Notes: generated from the sequence alone by a model not told the origin. A stretch of 64,000 nucleotides of DNA from Caproicibacterium amylolyticum (GCF_014467055.1 NZ_CP060696.1:186001-250000), one strand, 5' to 3'; numbered from the stretch's first letter, positions 35,766-44,493 are shown. Numbers and translations: made by a program.

Positions 35766-37190
35766 ATGAAGATCTTATATTGCACAAGTGAAGCGCGGCC
35801 GTTTGCCGCGACCGGCGGACTGGCAGATGTGGCTGGTTCTCTGCCGCAGGCACTGCGTCAGCGTTTAATCGGCTGCCGCGTAGTCATGCCGCTGTATGAG
35901 GAAATCCCCCAGGAATTGCGGGATACCATGAAGTTCGTCACCAGTCTGTCCGTGCCGGTGGCATGGCGGCGCCAGTACTGCGGCGTGTTTGAAGCGCGCT
36001 GGGGCGGCGTGATTTATTACTTGATCGACAATCAGTATTACTTTAAGCGCAAGGGGCTGTACGGCCACTATGACGATGCGGAGCGCTTTGCGTTCCTTTC
36101 CCGCGCAGCGTTGGAAATGCTGCCCTACCTCGACTTTAAGCCGGATATCATTCACTGCAACGACTGGCAGACCGCCATGGTGCCAATTTACTACAGCATC
36201 TTTTATGCAAACAACGACTGGTACCGCGGCATTAAGACCGTGATGACCATTCACAATATTCAGTATCAGGGAAAATACGGCAAAGAACTGGTGGAGGATG
36301 TTCTGGGAATTCCCAAGAGCGACCTGCCGATTCTGGAGTATGATGACTGTGTCAATATGCTCAAGGGCGCAGTCGAAACTGCGAACCGTGTAACAACGGT
36401 CAGCCCGACTTATGCCAAAGAAATTCTTGACCCGTGGTATTCGCACGGTCTGGACGGTATCCTGAAACAGCGCGAGTGGAAGCTTTCCGGCATCCTGAAC
36501 GGCATCGATACGGAAGCTTACAACCCGGAAACCGATAAGGATATTTTTGCAAACTACACAGCGGAGGACCTTTCCGGCAAGGCAGAAAACAAACGCGCTC
36601 TGCAGGAGCGCCTTGGCCTTGCGCAGGATGCGGAAGTGCCGCTGGTAGGCATGGTGACTCGCTTGGTTTCCCATAAGGGGCTGGACTTGGTAAAAGAGGA
36701 CCTGGACCACCTGATGCAGGAAACCAACATGCAGTTTGTGGTTTTGGGCAGCGGCGACTGGGAATATGAAAAGTTCTTTCAGGATATGCAGAACCGCTAC
36801 CCGGGACGGCTGTGCGCGTGCCATGGCTTTGTGCCGGAGCTTTCCAGAAAGATTTACGCTGGTGCGGACATCTTCCTGATGCCGAGTAAGAGCGAACCGT
36901 GCGGCCTTTCGCAGATGATAGCACTGCGCTACGGCACCATTCCCATTGTGCGCGAAACCGGCGGTTTGAAAGATTCAATTCAGGACAGCGGCGATGGTGT
37001 GGGCAATGGTTTTACATTCCATACTTATGACAGCGGCGATATGGACAATGCAGTTCGCCGTGCGCTGGCGGGTTACAGTGACAAGGAAGGCTGGAATATT
37101 CTGGTGGAGCGAGCCATGCACTGCGACATGAGCTGGGGCAAATCCGCAAATGAATATATTCGGATGTACCGAGATATGCTGAAAGAATAA
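35766..37190 (+). CDS. glgA: Glycogen synthase (ADP-glucose, GT5)
   Basis: 474 residues. The N-terminal KILYCTSEARPFAATGGLADVAGSLP has Lys/GG of the ADP-glucose site (KTGGL-type motif, here ATGGL). It continues with HCNDWQTAMVP, TIHNIQYQGKYG and VSPTYAKEI. The GT-B C-terminal domain has the E-x7-E motif region PSKSEPCGLSQMIALRYGTIPIVRETGGL. It elongates alpha-1,4 glucan. ATG 35766 has GGAAGGGATGATTTTTC upstream. Last gene of the operon, followed by a strong terminator. No phosphorylase or debranching gene is in the window. Confidence 0.97.
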   Translation: MKILYCTSEARPFAATGGLADVAGSLPQALRQRLIGCRVVMPLYEEIPQELRDTMKFVTSLSVPVAWRRQYCGVFEARWGGVIYYLIDNQYYFKRKGLYGHYDDAERFAFLSRAALEMLPYLDFKPDIIHCNDWQTAMVPIYYSIFYANNDWYRGIKTVMTIHNIQYQGKYGKELVEDVLGIPKSDLPILEYDDCVNMLKGAVETANRVTTVSPTYAKEILDPWYSHGLDGILKQREWKLSGILNGIDTEAYNPETDKDIFANYTAEDLSGKAENKRALQERLGLAQDAEVPLVGMVTRLVSHKGLDLVKEDLDHLMQETNMQFVVLGSGDWEYEKFFQDMQNRYPGRLCACHGFVPELSRKIYAGADIFLMPSKSEPCGLSQMIALRYGTIPIVRETGGLKDSIQDSGDGVGNGFTFHTYDSGDMDNAVRRALAGYSDKEGWNILVERAMHCDMSWGKSANEYIRMYRDMLKE

Positions 37191-37207
37191 TTGTAAAGAG
37201 CATAGTA

Positions 37208-37257
37208 AAACAGGACAGCGAGTTCCGCCGGATGGACGGAACGCTGTCCTGTTTTTT
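37208..37257 (+). terminator. Terminator of the glycogen operon
   Basis: AAACAGGACAGCG (37208-37220) pairs perfectly with 37242-37254 and is followed by a T-run; an inner GTTCCG/CGGAAC stem extends it. Confidence 0.9.
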
Positions 37258-37267
37258 GATTCCTGCA

Positions 37268-37296
37268 TTGCAAGAACTGCAAAATTCGTTTATACT
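37268..37296 (+). promoter_or_regulatory. Promoter of the small gene at 37.3 kb
   Basis: TTGCAA (37268-37273), 17-base spacer, TATACT (37291-37296). Start near 37303, 24 bases before the ATG. Confidence 0.7.
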
Positions 37297-37326
37297 GGAA
37301 TCATTCAAATGACAAGGAGAATTTTC

Positions 37327-37734
37327 ATGACATATACATCTGCCCAAAAAGAAGTCCTCTGCAGCATGACCCAAAGCCGCCGTTTTCCCATTGTGCGTTT
37401 TGAACTGCATCGGGAAGGCCAGCCGGACTTGTGCAGTATTGCTTTAAATTATGTCCGCATTGAGGCCCTCGCGGACAGCATGGAACTGGTGAAAGAACGC
37501 GGGGAAGCGCTGCGTACCCTGATGGAGCAGGGTGTCGTTTATATCGACTACACGACACGTGCGTGGGTACAGGGAGATTATGATGTTTATTACCGCAGCA
37601 AGCTTTATGAAGAACTGTGCCATATGGTCATGGAAAGCTCCAAGGACCCGGCAGCGGTGTTCAACCTGCCGTATATGAGAAAAGGCTATGCTTCCTTTAC
37701 CCCTTCTTTTTTGGCTTCTCTGCCGCGCCCGTAG
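37327..37734 (+). CDS. Hypothetical protein, 135 residues
   Basis: Cytoplasmic alpha/beta protein with no signal or membrane segment; not recognised. It begins MTYTSAQKEVLCSMTQSRRFPIVRFELHR and includes GVVYIDYTTRAWVQGDYDVYY and a C-terminal MRKGYASFTPSF. ATG 37327 follows AAGGAG, while the upstream in-frame ATG 37309 lies before that site. Good promoter and ribosome binding site support expression. Its last 38 bases overlap the 3' end of the convergent XRE regulator gene. Confidence 0.75.
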   Translation: MTYTSAQKEVLCSMTQSRRFPIVRFELHREGQPDLCSIALNYVRIEALADSMELVKERGEALRTLMEQGVVYIDYTTRAWVQGDYDVYYRSKLYEELCHMVMESSKDPAAVFNLPYMRKGYASFTPSFLASLPRP

Positions 37735-38395
37735 GAACACCCATGCGCAGTTCTGCCTGCTGAATCAGGGTGAACAGGGAGGAAACCAGTGTGGGGTAAG
37801 AAGTTGTCAGCTTTTCCGGACTTAAAGACGGCGCGGCATTTTTTAGCAGCCCTTTCAAATTATCGATATCTTCACCGGTGAGCAGGCAGTGTACGTTGGA
37901 AAGCGCGACTTCCGAGCTTGCGACTGCGCGGCTGCCGGCAAGCTTTTCCCGCACGGAGAACATTCCCTGCGGATTTTTGGAATTTGCAGAGTACAAAATA
38001 CGGAACACACGGTATACTTCACAGAACAGATACGCGGAGGTTTCGTTGGTAATGTCCTCATTTCCACAGTTGCCCAAAATAGAGTACAAAACAGAAAGTG
38101 AATTGATGAGCAGAGTCTGCCCCAGAGTTTCCTGCGCAGAACGCGAGATGGCAGCGGGCTGCGAAATCTTCACTGTTGCACCGGAAGGGTGCGGTGTGCG
38201 CCCAAGCAGATAATCACAGGAAACATCATAAAAATCGGCTATCTTGACAACAAAATCAAGGCCGCATTCCCGAATGCCCTTTTCATAGTGGGAAAGCAGT
38301 GCCTGCGAAACCCCGAGGCTCTCTGCAACAGCCTTCTGGCTAAGTCCGCGTTCCTTGCGCAGCAGCGTGATGATGCGCGGAAAATGGCTGTTCAA
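37697..38395 (-). CDS. XRE-family transcriptional regulator
   Basis: 232 residues. An N-terminal HTH_3 domain (about 8-62) includes ITLLRKERGLSQKAVAESLGVSQALLSHYEKGIRECGLDFVVKIADFYDVSCDYLLGR. The rest is a helical C-terminal domain of about 150 residues, likely for dimerisation or sensing, not recognised. The start is a TTG at 38395 with GGGAGGG 6-7 bases upstream; no ATG fits. The gene faces the histidine phosphatase gene across a 134-base divergent region with a tandem repeat over its own promoter, suggesting autoregulation. Confidence 0.9.
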   Translation of the reverse strand: MNSHFPRIITLLRKERGLSQKAVAESLGVSQALLSHYEKGIRECGLDFVVKIADFYDVSCDYLLGRTPHPSGATVKISQPAAISRSAQETLGQTLLINSLSVLYSILGNCGNEDITNETSAYLFCEVYRVFRILYSANSKNPQGMFSVREKLAGSRAVASSEVALSNVHCLLTGEDIDNLKGLLKNAAPSLSPEKLTTSYPTLVSSLFTLIQQAELRMGVPTGAAEKPKKKG

Positions 38396-38415
38396 TCCTG
38401 TCCCTCCCGGTTACA

Positions 38416-38443
38416 ATTCTATGATTCGAGCAAATTCGAGCAA
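38416..38443 (-). promoter_or_regulatory. XRE gene promoter overlapped by tandem 10-bp repeats (operator candidate)
   Basis: Two exact, adjacent copies of ATTCGAGCAA (38424-38433 and 38434-38443). On the minus strand a -35-like TTGCTC (38443-38438) and -10 TAGAAT (38421-38416) are spaced by 16 bases, so the repeats lie across the -35 and spacer. This fits repressor binding by the encoded XRE protein (inference). Confidence 0.6.
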
Positions 38444-38529
38444 ATTAACGTAATGTAAAGTATAAACCAAAATTAACAAGTTGTAAACTACTAGATATTG
38501 TGTTGCACCATTACAAAAGGAGCTATATC

Positions 38530-39279
38530 ATGCAGTCATATCTCATTCATCTCATCCGGCACGGCCTTACAGACGGAAATTTGGAGGGCCGCTACATTGG
38601 AAGTACAGATATTTCCCTCTGTGAGCAGGGCAAAGAACTGCTGAAAGAGCAGAAAAAACAACACCCGTACCCTGCCGCGCAGGTGTGCTACTCCAGCCCC
38701 ATGCACCGCTGCCTGCAGACGGCGAAAATCCTTTATCCGGAGCTGACACCGCAGGTGATTACAGACTTTCGCGAAACAGACTTCGGCGAATGGGAAAACA
38801 AAACCGCGGCACAGCTTGCCAAGGAAGACCCGGACTTTGCCGCGTGGATGGAGGGCGGCAAGCAGGTGACACCGCCCGGCGGCGAAAACGGCGGCTGGTT
38901 CATGCAGCGCACTTGTGCGGCATTTGAGCACATGGTGGACGGTATGCTGCGGCAGGACATTCACAGCGCGGCGGCCATTCTGCACGGCGGTTCCATGATG
39001 GCAATTCTGGCGGCATACGGCCTGCCGCGCGCGCAGTTTTACGACTGGATGACCCAACCAGGCTGCGGCTATTCTCTGCGCATCACGCCCGGCCTGTGGA
39101 TGCGCTCCATGGTGGCGGAGGTGTACGAAACCATTCCCCCGCGCGAGGAGCAGACACAGCAGGAGCAGACTGAGCGTGTGGTGCTGGACGTTGCACGCGA
39201 AGCCGCCAGCCGGGCGTACAGCAAAGAGGAAAAAGAACACGCGGGAGAAAACAAAGTACAAAGTTCATACAAAGAATAA
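38530..39279 (+). CDS. Histidine phosphatase family protein (phosphoglycerate mutase-like)
   Basis: 249 residues. It opens with LIHLIRHGLTDGNLEGRYIGSTDISL (RHG phosphohistidine motif), then YSSPMHRCLQTAKIL, DFRETDFGEWENKT (catalytic acid) and AILHGGSMMAILAAYG (second His). The pattern resembles CobC/alpha-ribazole phosphatase and other broad phosphatases, not glycolytic mutase. A charged, Gln/Glu-rich C-terminal extension of about 45 residues is unusual. ATG 38530 follows AAAGGAG; the frame to 38500 has no site. Substrate uncertain. Confidence 0.9.
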   Translation: MQSYLIHLIRHGLTDGNLEGRYIGSTDISLCEQGKELLKEQKKQHPYPAAQVCYSSPMHRCLQTAKILYPELTPQVITDFRETDFGEWENKTAAQLAKEDPDFAAWMEGGKQVTPPGGENGGWFMQRTCAAFEHMVDGMLRQDIHSAAAILHGGSMMAILAAYGLPRAQFYDWMTQPGCGYSLRITPGLWMRSMVAEVYETIPPREEQTQQEQTERVVLDVAREAASRAYSKEEKEHAGENKVQSSYKE

Positions 39280-39312
39280 ATACCAATTATTATATTAATA
39301 TGAAAAATATAG

Positions 39313-39341
39313 TTGAACCCTTTTGGGGTATATGTTATGAT
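39313..39341 (+). promoter_or_regulatory. Promoter of the membrane-anchored hypothetical gene
   Basis: TTGAAC (39313-39318), 17-base spacer, TATGAT (39336-39341). Confidence 0.65.
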
Positions 39342-39414
39342 GTAAAGTGTTGTAAAAGGAACAGAGTGAACAGTTCAAATTGGCAGGAAACGATGCCCCT
39401 TAGAGGTGCTGCTT

Positions 39415-39852
39415 GTGAAACAGAATGCAAAGAAGAAAAAAGCAATAGTGGCAGTGTGCGGTGTGATTCTTGCGCTGCTGGTGATAATTCTTGCGTTTTT
39501 TCACTTTACGCGGTACAACAATGAGTTGGTACGGGTGTTTTACGGGCAGTGGAAAATTGCAACTTTTCAGGGGCAGGACGACCGCCCGCTTCGCACGTTT
39601 CTGGAGCGCCAGTGTTTTGACCGCGAGCAGGATGGGCTGATTGCCGATGTCAATGCAAAGGACTACGAAATTTCGGGAGAGCATCAGGGGCAGGCACTGC
39701 GGGACTTTACCTGCTATGTTTACAAACAAGACAGCCGGTGGGTGCTGTTCAATCCCACAAAGAACCGCTGCGCAGTTTTGAGCACCGAGGACACAGCAGC
39801 CCTGCAGACGATGCTGACACCTGAAAATCTGGACAAAAGGGCGATTGGCTAA
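39415..39852 (+). CDS. Membrane-anchored hypothetical protein
   Basis: 145 residues from GTG 39415, with GAGGTG 6 bases upstream. A basic N-terminus (KQNAKKKK) precedes one membrane segment (AIVAVCGVILALLVIILAFFHF). An outside domain of about 110 residues follows with alternating beta strands (VFYGQWKIATFQGQ, DYEISGEHQGQALRDFTCYVYKQDSRWVLFNP). Family not recognised. It has its own promoter, and the next promoter (leu T-box) starts 9 bases after its stop. Confidence 0.72.
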   Translation: MKQNAKKKKAIVAVCGVILALLVIILAFFHFTRYNNELVRVFYGQWKIATFQGQDDRPLRTFLERQCFDREQDGLIADVNAKDYEISGEHQGQALRDFTCYVYKQDSRWVLFNPTKNRCAVLSTEDTAALQTMLTPENLDKRAIG

Positions 39853-39860
39853 AAAGAGCC

Positions 39861-39890
39861 TTGACATAGCGGCCGCGCTTGTGCTATCAT
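39861..39890 (+). promoter_or_regulatory. Promoter of the leu T-box operon
   Basis: Perfect TTGACA (39861-39866), 18-base spacer, TATCAT (39885-39890). Start about 39897. Confidence 0.75.
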
Positions 39891-39896
39891 GAATAA

Positions 39897-40187
39897 AAAT
39901 CAATCGTTGACAAGGCAATGACGGGAATAAGGCAGATGTGTGCTGTTACAGAGAGCCGGCGGGTGGTGCGAGCCGGTGCGGCAGTGTCTGCGCATAGCTC
40001 ATCCCTGAGCCGCCGTCCCTGAAATCAAAGTAAGGGCGGACGTTTCGGCAGCGTTACTTGCCGGTGCCTTCTCCGTTTTGGACGAGGCCGCTGAGGGCTT
40101 CCTTTGAGGAAGCCGAACACTGGGTGGTACCGCGAATATGAAATTTCGCCCCAGACACAGATTAGTCTGTGTCTGGGGCTTTTTTTA
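39897..40187 (+). promoter_or_regulatory. T-box leader, tRNA-Leu specific
   Basis: Shows the hallmark CAGAGAGCCGG (39949-39959) and GGTGCGAGCCGGT of stem I, and the T-box TGGGTGGTACCGCG (40121-40134). The terminator is a perfect 12-bp stem, CCCCAGACACAG (40149-40160) with 40167-40178, followed by a run of Ts. The specifier is most likely CTC (39998-40000), in a loop before CCTGAG, which reads leucine and fits the leuA gene behind it. Uncharged tRNA-Leu would block termination. Confidence 0.93.
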
Positions 40188-40263
40188 TTATATTTTGGTA
40201 AAGTCCCCTGTGTGAACGCCCTGCGAATACGCCGACGATGCAACTGTAGAAAAGGAGAGCTTG

Positions 40264-41970
40264 ATGACAATGAACAATGGCTGCAAAAAGTACATTCCCT
40301 TTCAGCAGATTACTCTGCCGGACCGAACCTGGCCGCAAAAAACCATAACTGCACCGCCTGTGTGGTGCAGTGTGGACTTGCGCGACGGCAACCAGGCGCT
40401 GATCGACCCAATGAATCTGGAAGAAAAACTGGATTTCTTCAAGCTGCTGGTCGACGTTGGTTTTAAAGAAATTGAAATCGGTTTTCCCTCGGCTTCCGAA
40501 ACCGAGTACGAAATCTGCCGCGCACTGATTGAGCGCGACCTGATTCCGGAGGATGTGACCATTCAGGTGCTGGTGCAGGCGCGCGAACACCTGATTCGCA
40601 AGACGTTTGACGCGATCCACGGCGCGAAAAACGTAATCGTGCATTTTTACAATTCCACTTCCACACTGCAGCGCAAAGTCGTTTTCAAAAAGGAAATGGA
40701 CGGCATTGTGGACATTGCGGTGGAGGCTGCAAAGCTGATTCGTGAACTGACGGAAAAGGAAATCGCCGAGACCGGCATGAACATTCGCTACGAATATTCA
40801 CCGGAAAGCTTCAGCGGCACCGAAATGGAAAACGCTGTGCTGATTTGTGACAAGGTGCTGGACGCGCTGGGCGCAACGCCTGAAAACAAGGTGATCCTCA
40901 ACCTGCCGGACACGGTGGAAATGTGTACGCCGAACACCTTTGCCGACCAGATTGAGTACTGCATTCGCAACATTAAGGGACGCAAAAACGCAATTATCAG
41001 TGTGCATCCGCACAATGACCGCGGTACCGGTGTGGCGGCAACAGAACTTTCCCTGCTGGCAGGTGCGGAACGTGTGGAGGGAACACTTTTCGGCAATGGC
41101 GAGCGCACCGGCAACGTGGATATTGTTACACTTGCAATGAATATGTATTCACAGGGCGTTGATCCGCAGCTCGATTTTTCCAATATCCATCATGTGCGGG
41201 ATGTTTATGAGCGCTGCACCAGCATGAAAGTTCCGCCGCGCCAGCCTTATGCGGGCGACCTTGTGTTTACGGCATTTTCCGGTTCTCATCAGGACGCGAT
41301 TAAAAAAGGTGTGGACTACATGAAGACCCACGAAAGCCCATTCTGGGAGGTTCCGTATCTGCCGATTGACCCAGCAGATGTTGGCCGCGAGTACGAGCCG
41401 ATTATTCGCATCAACAGCCAGTCCGGCAAGGGCGGCGCGGCTTTTGTGATGCAGCAGGCTTTCGGTTTCCAGCTGCCGAAAGCAATGCATCCGGAATTCG
41501 GCACGGTGGTCAAGGCTGCCTGCGACGAAGCGGGCCGCGAATTGATGCCGCAGGAAGTTTACAACCTGTTCAGCAAAGAATACCTAGAAGTAAACTTTCC
41601 GTACAATCTGAAAGCCTATAAGCTTTATGAAGAAAATGAGGACGAGGAAGCGGAAAATGCTGAGGGCGGCACAGCGGTGCATTTTGAGGGAAACCTGCGC
41701 TTCCGTCACGAAGATCACAAGGTCAGCGCGGTGGGCAACGGCCCGATTGACGCGTTCTTCCGTGCACTGGAGCAGGTCAATATCAAAGATTATACATTTG
41801 TGGCGTATCAGGAACATGCCATCTCCCGTGGTGCGGACAGCAAGGCGGTTTCCTATATTCACCTGAAAGACCCGCAGGGGAAGGACGCCTTTGGCGTGGG
41901 AATTGACAGCAACATCAGCATGGCATCAATTAAGGGAATCATCTGCGCAATTAATCGTGCAGCAAAATAA
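40264..41970 (+). CDS. leuA: 2-isopropylmalate synthase
   Basis: 568 residues, the long LeuA type. DRTWPQKTITAPPVWCSVDLRDGNQAL carries the metal/substrate Asp, followed by GFKEIEIGFPSAS, the metal-binding HPHNDRG, and GTLFGNGERTGNVDIVTLAMN. The C-terminal LeuA dimer/allosteric domain (about 440-568) ends in SVAGIDSNISMASIKGI-like sequence, the leucine feedback site. It condenses acetyl-CoA with 2-ketoisovalerate. ATG 40264 follows AAAGGAG at 6 bases. Regulated by the T-box and, presumably, by feedback. Confidence 0.96.
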   Translation: MTMNNGCKKYIPFQQITLPDRTWPQKTITAPPVWCSVDLRDGNQALIDPMNLEEKLDFFKLLVDVGFKEIEIGFPSASETEYEICRALIERDLIPEDVTIQVLVQAREHLIRKTFDAIHGAKNVIVHFYNSTSTLQRKVVFKKEMDGIVDIAVEAAKLIRELTEKEIAETGMNIRYEYSPESFSGTEMENAVLICDKVLDALGATPENKVILNLPDTVEMCTPNTFADQIEYCIRNIKGRKNAIISVHPHNDRGTGVAATELSLLAGAERVEGTLFGNGERTGNVDIVTLAMNMYSQGVDPQLDFSNIHHVRDVYERCTSMKVPPRQPYAGDLVFTAFSGSHQDAIKKGVDYMKTHESPFWEVPYLPIDPADVGREYEPIIRINSQSGKGGAAFVMQQAFGFQLPKAMHPEFGTVVKAACDEAGRELMPQEVYNLFSKEYLEVNFPYNLKAYKLYEENEDEEAENAEGGTAVHFEGNLRFRHEDHKVSAVGNGPIDAFFRALEQVNIKDYTFVAYQEHAISRGADSKAVSYIHLKDPQGKDAFGVGIDSNISMASIKGIICAINRAAK

Positions 41971-42033
41971 GCACTTCTTTGCAATACGAAAAAGGAATTG
42001 AGCGGTTTCACGTATTATTTAGGAGGGACAAAA

Positions 42034-43107
42034 ATGCAGACATACAAAATTGCAGTTTTAAAGGGCGACGGCATTGGACCGGAAATCGTAGAACAGGCCA
42101 TGAAAGTTCTGACCAAGGCCGGGGAAAAATTCGGCTTCGAATTTGATTTTCAAAACGAACTGCTGGGCGGCGCGGCGATTGACGCCACAGGCGTTCCGCT
42201 GCCGCAGAAAACAGTTGACACCTGCAAAGCGGCTGACAGCACACTGCTGGGCGCGGTGGGCGGCCCGAAGTGGGACAGTCAGCCCGGTGCAAACCGTCCG
42301 GAAAAAGGTCTGCTCGGTATCCGCGCGGCGCTCGGTCTGTTTGCAAATTTGCGTCCGGCAGTCATTTTCCCGGAACTGCGCAGCGCATCCCCACTAAAAG
42401 ATGAGATTATCGGCGACAATCTGAATATCCTGATTGTCCGTGAATTGACCGGCGGCATTTACTTTGGCGAGCGCGGCCGCTACACCGAAAATGGTGTGGA
42501 AGCAGCCTATGATACTGAAAAATATTCTGTAACGGAAATTGAGCGCATTGTGCGTGTCGCATTTGACATGGCAATGAAGCGCAGCAAAAAGCTGTGCAGT
42601 GTGGATAAGGCAAATGTGCTGGAATCCTCCCGCCTGTGGCGCGCGACAGTTGAGCGCATAAGCAAAGACTTCCCCGAAGTTGAAGTGTCCTATATGTATG
42701 TGGACAACTGCGCCATGCAGCTGGTGCGCAATCCGCGCCAGTTCGATGTCATTGTGACTTCCAATATGTTCGGCGATATTCTTTCTGATGAAGCAAGCAT
42801 GATTTCCGGTTCCATCGGAATGCTGGCATCCGCGAGCCTGAGTGCAGGCAAATCCGGTCTTTACGAGCCGATTCACGGTTCCGCACCGGACATTGCAGGA
42901 ACCGGAAAAGCAAATCCGCTGGCAACCATCCTTTCCGGCGCAATGCTGCTGCGGTATTCCCTTGACCAGCCAAAGGCGGCGGACGCAATCGAAGCGGCAG
43001 TTTCCGCGGCGCTGAAAAAAGGCCGTACCTGTGACATTGCGGCGGAAAACCTGCCGACTCTGTCCTGCACGGAAATGGGCGACTTGGTTTGCGAATCTTT
43101 GCAGTAA
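42034..43107 (+). CDS. leuB: 3-isopropylmalate dehydrogenase
   Basis: 357 residues. [15 protein letters not shown] at the N-terminus, then [71 protein letters not shown] and [20 protein letters not shown] (NAD site). It oxidises and decarboxylates 3-isopropylmalate. ATG 42034 follows AGGAGGG; the longer frame from 41998 has no site. leuC and leuD do not lie between or beside leuA and leuB. The stop codon TAA (43105-43107) falls inside the 5' end of repeat copy C. Confidence 0.96.
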   Translation: MQTYKIAVLKGDGIGPEIVEQAMKVLTKAGEKFGFEFDFQNELLGGAAIDATGVPLPQKTVDTCKAADSTLLGAVGGPKWDSQPGANRPEKGLLGIRAALGLFANLRPAVIFPELRSASPLKDEIIGDNLNILIVRELTGGIYFGERGRYTENGVEAAYDTEKYSVTEIERIVRVAFDMAMKRSKKLCSVDKANVLESSRLWRATVERISKDFPEVEVSYMYVDNCAMQLVRNPRQFDVIVTSNMFGDILSDEASMISGSIGMLASASLSAGKSGLYEPIHGSAPDIAGTGKANPLATILSGAMLLRYSLDQPKAADAIEAAVSAALKKGRTCDIAAENLPTLSCTEMGDLVCESLQ

Positions 43108-43265
43108 AAGTTCCGCCCGCCCTTTCAAGGGCGGTAGGTGCGGGCGAAGCCTGCGGCCTTGTTGCTTGACCGAAAAGCCCTTAAATAGGGTAAACACAGT
43201 TTACAACGGCGTTGCCTGCGGCGGGCGAAGCCACGCCGCAAGTGACTGCTCTTACAGGAAAGTGT
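43102..43265 (+). repeat. Dispersed intergenic repeat, copy C (about 164 bp)
   Basis: Begins within the last codons of leuB with GCAGTAAAAGTTCCGCCCGC and the CCCGCCCTTTCAAGGGCGG hairpin, identical to copy A for over 35 bases. GGGCGAAGCC, CTTGACCG, AAAGCCC and CTGCGGCGGGCGAAGCCACGCCGC follow. It ends in GGAAAGTGTAA instead of the full GTCGCTTTC hairpin module. Confidence 0.85.
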
Positions 43266-43276
43266 AAATTTCATAC

Positions 43277-43319
43277 AAAAAGGAGCCCCACAGGTGCGTT
43301 GGCCTGCGGGGCTCCTTTT
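43277..43319. terminator. Bidirectional terminator between leuB and the small membrane gene
   Basis: AAAAAGGAGCCCCACAGG (43277-43294) pairs with CCTGCGGGGCTCCTTTT (43303-43319) with one mismatch. Serves leuB on the plus strand and the rsmA-containing unit on the minus strand. Confidence 0.85.
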
Positions 43320-43333
43320 CCTATATGCTTATT

Positions 43334-43591
43334 TTATTCTTTAGCTGAAGTATCCTCGGCGGCATGTGCTTCTGCCGCAGGCGGAGCCGGCGGCTCGTCC
43401 TCCGGCAACGGTTCTTTCCACGCCTGAAATGCAAGGTAGATGCCGCCCAGCGCGGTGACAACCGCGACCGCCGCTGCGGCGATTGACCAGTTGTCCTGAT
43501 TCAGCGGGCTGAACACCATTGCAATCAATGTACACGCAAAGGAAATACAGAAAAAGATTTCGGACATTTTGCCATCTGAAAATTCTAACAC
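43334..43591 (-). CDS. Small two-helix membrane protein
   Basis: 85 residues from GTG 43591, with GGAGGTG about 7 bases upstream. Two hydrophobic helices (EIFFCISFACTLIAMVFSPL and WSIAAAAVAVVTALGGIYLAFQAW) are joined by a short polar turn and followed by an acidic, Pro/Ala-rich tail (EPLPEDEPPAPPAAEAHAAED). Not recognised. It lies 32 bases after rsmA and is probably the last gene of that unit. Confidence 0.72.
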   Translation of the reverse strand: MLEFSDGKMSEIFFCISFACTLIAMVFSPLNQDNWSIAAAAVAVVTALGGIYLAFQAWKEPLPEDEPPAPPAAEAHAAEDTSAKE

Positions 43592-43623
43592 AGGGATGCA
43601 CCTCCAGTCAAATTTCGGGTTGT

Positions 43624-44478
43624 TCAGGCAGAATACAGCGCATTGCTGAGCTCTGCGAATTGTTCGAGTGTGAACTGCTCCGCACGAAGCTTTTCCGGCA
43701 GGGACAGCGACTGCAAAGCTGCCTGCACACTGCTTTTTGGTACGGACAGTCCGGCGGAAATGGAATTGGCGGCGGCTTTGCGGCGCTGTCCGAATGCTGC
43801 CTTTACCACACGGAAGAAAAAAGCTTCGTTGGCTACTTCGACGGGCGGTTTCTGCCGCACCCGCAGCTGAATCACCGCGGAATCCACATTGGGGCTTGGC
43901 AGAAAGCTGCCGCGGCCCACCGGAAACAGAAGTTCCGGCTCAGCGTAATACCACACGGCGGCGCTGACCGCGCCGCACGCACGGGTGCCGGGTTCAGCAC
44001 AGAGCCGTTCAGCGGCTTCTTTCTGTACCATAACCGTAAGCGAATCCACAGGAAGCCTGTCCTGCAGCAGCTTCATGATGACCGGCGAAGTGATGTAGTA
44101 CGGCAAATTGGCGCAGACCGCAATTTTCAGACCGCCGAATTCCTGCTCCAGCAGCGTGTGCAGGTCAAGTTCCATTACATCTCCCTGCACAACATGCACA
44201 TTATGGTGCTCTGCAAGCGTTTCTGACAGCACCGGAAGCAGGCGGCTGTCCAATTCCACTGCGCAGACTTTTTCGGCTCTTGCGGCAAGCTCTGTGGTTA
44301 AAACGCCAATGCCGGGGCCAACCTCTAAAACGCCGGTACCTGCCCCCGCCCCGCAGGCCTCTGCCATGCGCGGACAGACAGTGGGGTTAATCAGAAAATT
44401 CTGCCCCAGCTTTTTGCTGAACGTAAACCCGTGTCGGGAAAGAATTGCCCGTATCGTATTGATATTCGATAAATCCAT
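43624..44478 (-). CDS. rsmA: 16S rRNA (adenine(1518)-N6/adenine(1519)-N6)-dimethyltransferase
   Basis: 284 residues (KsgA). FSKKLGQNFLINPTV at the N-terminus, AdoMet motif VLEVGPGIGVLTTELA, acidic VCAVELDSRL, QGDVMELDL, and the catalytic NLPYYITSPVIMKLL (NLPY). A helical C-terminal domain follows. Dimethylates two adenines in helix 45 of 16S rRNA. ATG 44478 has GGAG upstream. It lies 15 bases after the MetH-like gene on the same strand. Confidence 0.95.
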   Translation of the reverse strand: MDLSNINTIRAILSRHGFTFSKKLGQNFLINPTVCPRMAEACGAGAGTGVLEVGPGIGVLTTELAARAEKVCAVELDSRLLPVLSETLAEHHNVHVVQGDVMELDLHTLLEQEFGGLKIAVCANLPYYITSPVIMKLLQDRLPVDSLTVMVQKEAAERLCAEPGTRACGAVSAAVWYYAEPELLFPVGRGSFLPSPNVDSAVIQLRVRQKPPVEVANEAFFFRVVKAAFGQRRKAAANSISAGLSVPKSSVQAALQSLSLPEKLRAEQFTLEQFAELSNALYSA

Positions 44479-44493
44479 AATTACTCCAAACGG

